This document shows positions 63,064-64,000 of a DNA stretch of 64,000 nucleotides, in pieces. A program made the position numbers and the translations under genes. The notes beneath the pieces were generated by a model. The model was not told the DNA's origin, made no database searches, and saw nothing but the letters and a program-made list of their open reading frames with translations. Each line of letters opens with the position of its first letter. Position 1 is the first letter of the stretch. Source of the DNA: Nocardioides campestrisoli (GTDB lineage Bacteria; Actinomycetota; Actinomycetes; Propionibacteriales; Nocardioidaceae); contig NZ_CP061768.1 in assembly GCF_013624435.2 (NCBI RefSeq), positions 3,190,001-3,254,000 of the forward strand, given 5' to 3'.

Positions 63064-63471
63064 TTACCAGACGTAGGCGAGGACTTCCCCACCCACGCCC
63101 TTCTGGTTCGCCTGGCGGTCGGTCAGCAGTCCCTGGCTGGTCGAGATGATCGCGACCCCCAGGCCGCCGAGCACCTTCGGGAGACCCGTGGACTTGGCGT
63201 ACACCCGGAGACCGGGCTTGCTGATGCGACGCACTCCGGCAATGGAGCGCTCGCGGTTGCGGCCGTACTTGAGGGTGATGTTGAGCGTCTTGCCCACCTC
63301 GCCCTCAGCCGGCTCCTTCACGTCGAAAGAGGTGATGTACCCCTCCTGCTGGAGGATCTCCGCGACGCCGGCCTTGAGCTTGCTGTAAGGCATCGACACC
63401 GCGTCGTGGTACGCCTGGTTGGCGTTGCGCAGACGCGTGAGCATGTCTGCGATCGGGTCAGTCATCGTCAT
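63064..63471 (-). CDS. rpsH: 30S ribosomal protein S8
   Basis: This 16S-binding protein has 135 residues: [20 protein letters not shown] at the start and [19 protein letters not shown] near the end. Its length is usual. It precedes rplF by 27 bp. Confidence 0.98.
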   Translation of the reverse strand: MTMTDPIADMLTRLRNANQAYHDAVSMPYSKLKAGVAEILQQEGYITSFDVKEPAEGEVGKTLNITLKYGRNRERSIAGVRRISKPGLRVYAKSTGLPKVLGGLGVAIISTSQGLLTDRQANQKGVGGEVLAYVW

Positions 63472-63563
63472 GGCCGGTTCGGCCCTTTCTCTCTGTGGTT
63501 TCGGCCCGGTGCTCCCCGGAGGGCGGGCCGACCTTCAGCGGTTGGTTGTTGGCAGGGGGGACG

Positions 63564-63749
63564 TCACCAGGAGGACTTGGTCACACCGGGCAGCTCGCCA
63601 CGGTGCGCCATCTCCCGCAGGCAGATGCGGCACAGCCCGAACTTCCGGTAGACGGCCTTGGGCCGACCGCAGCGCTGGCACCGGGTGTATCCACGAACGG
63701 CGAACTTCGGCTTGCGAGCCGCCTTGACCTTCAGAGCAGTCTTCGCCAT
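63564..63749 (-). CDS. rpsZ: 30S ribosomal protein S14 type Z
   Basis: The 61-residue zinc form has CxxC pairs RCQRCGRPK and [10 protein letters not shown]. It begins [20 protein letters not shown]. The zinc type in the spc operon is normal for actinobacteria. Confidence 0.96.
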
Positions 63750-63750
63750 G

Positions 63751-64000
63751 TCAGTTCTCCTTGAACGGGAAGCCGAGGTGCTTGAGCAGGGCGCGGCCCT
63801 GGTCGTCGGTGGTCGCCGTGGTCACGACGGTGATGTCCATGCCGCGCGACCGGTCGATCTTGTCCTGGTCGATCTCGTGGAACATCACCTGCTCGGTGAG
63901 ACCGAAGGTGTAGTTGCCCCGCCCGTCGAACTGCTTGGGCGAGAGGCCGCGGAAGTCGCGGATGCGCGGCAGCGCGAGCGACAGCAGACGGTCCATGAAC
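63751..64000 (-). CDS. rplE: 50S ribosomal protein L5, N-terminus cut by window edge
   Basis: The last 82 residues of L5 are visible, including [20 protein letters not shown] and the end [12 protein letters not shown]. The 5' part lies beyond position 64000. It ends 1 bp before the rpsZ start. Confidence 0.95.

Overview
The window is high-GC actinobacterial chromosome, most like the family Nocardioidaceae. The signs are ribosomal and cell-wall genes in actinobacterial order, frequent GTG starts, 4-bp ATGA/GTGA gene overlaps, apparently leaderless promoters, an actinobacterial LexA-type box, and two DinB-like (mycothiol-enzyme superfamily) proteins. No rRNA, tRNA, CRISPR array or insertion sequence was seen. 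The genus is an inference; nothing in the window fixes it.

Backbone. A housekeeping series lies on the minus strand. Read in the direction of transcription from the right edge it is rplE(partial)-rpsZ-rpsH-rplF-rplR-rpsE-rpmD-rplO-secY-adk-map, then infA-rpmJ-rpsM-rpsK-rpsD-rpoA-rplQ, then truA and a methyltransferase, then rplM-rpsI-glmM, glmS-acpS-nnr-alr(partial). This is the usual actinobacterial spc-alpha-rplM-glmS order. Here it is opened at several points by blocks of other genes.

Block A (8131-35032) holds citrate synthase, an HtrA-like protease, two ABC-F ATPases, a cytochrome P450 and an acyl-CoA catabolic region. That region has an acyl-CoA dehydrogenase pair, a TetR repressor, and a coupled operon of two SDRs, an APH-like kinase, an ACAD10/11-like dehydrogenase, an esterase and a DinB protein. 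Next come a lysoplasmalogenase-like protein, a BLUF blue-light sensor with a DUF1905 protein, a DUF222/HNH (13E12-type) gene behind a LexA-like box, a PucR regulator divergent from a complete branched-chain-amino-acid-type ABC importer (livGFHMK), and a CoA-disulfide-reductase-like flavoprotein.

Block B (36596-40196) holds an ArsR repressor with its operator, an SRPBCC protein, a TIGR03086 protein, a DUF2786 protein, a PfkB sugar kinase and a small GntR regulator.

Block C (44342-57914), between map and infA, is the most striking. Four minus-strand genes encode a 2079-residue membrane-anchored Ig/FN3 protein, a MoxR ATPase, a DUF58 protein and a transglutaminase-like membrane protein whose catalytic Cys is replaced by Asp. 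Diverging from them are an FHA protein and a transmembrane Ser/Thr kinase. Both arms share a 148-bp promoter region with a 25-bp imperfect palindrome. The set resembles the PFNA cluster of bifidobacteria and probably forms a phospho-signalling and cell-surface assembly system.
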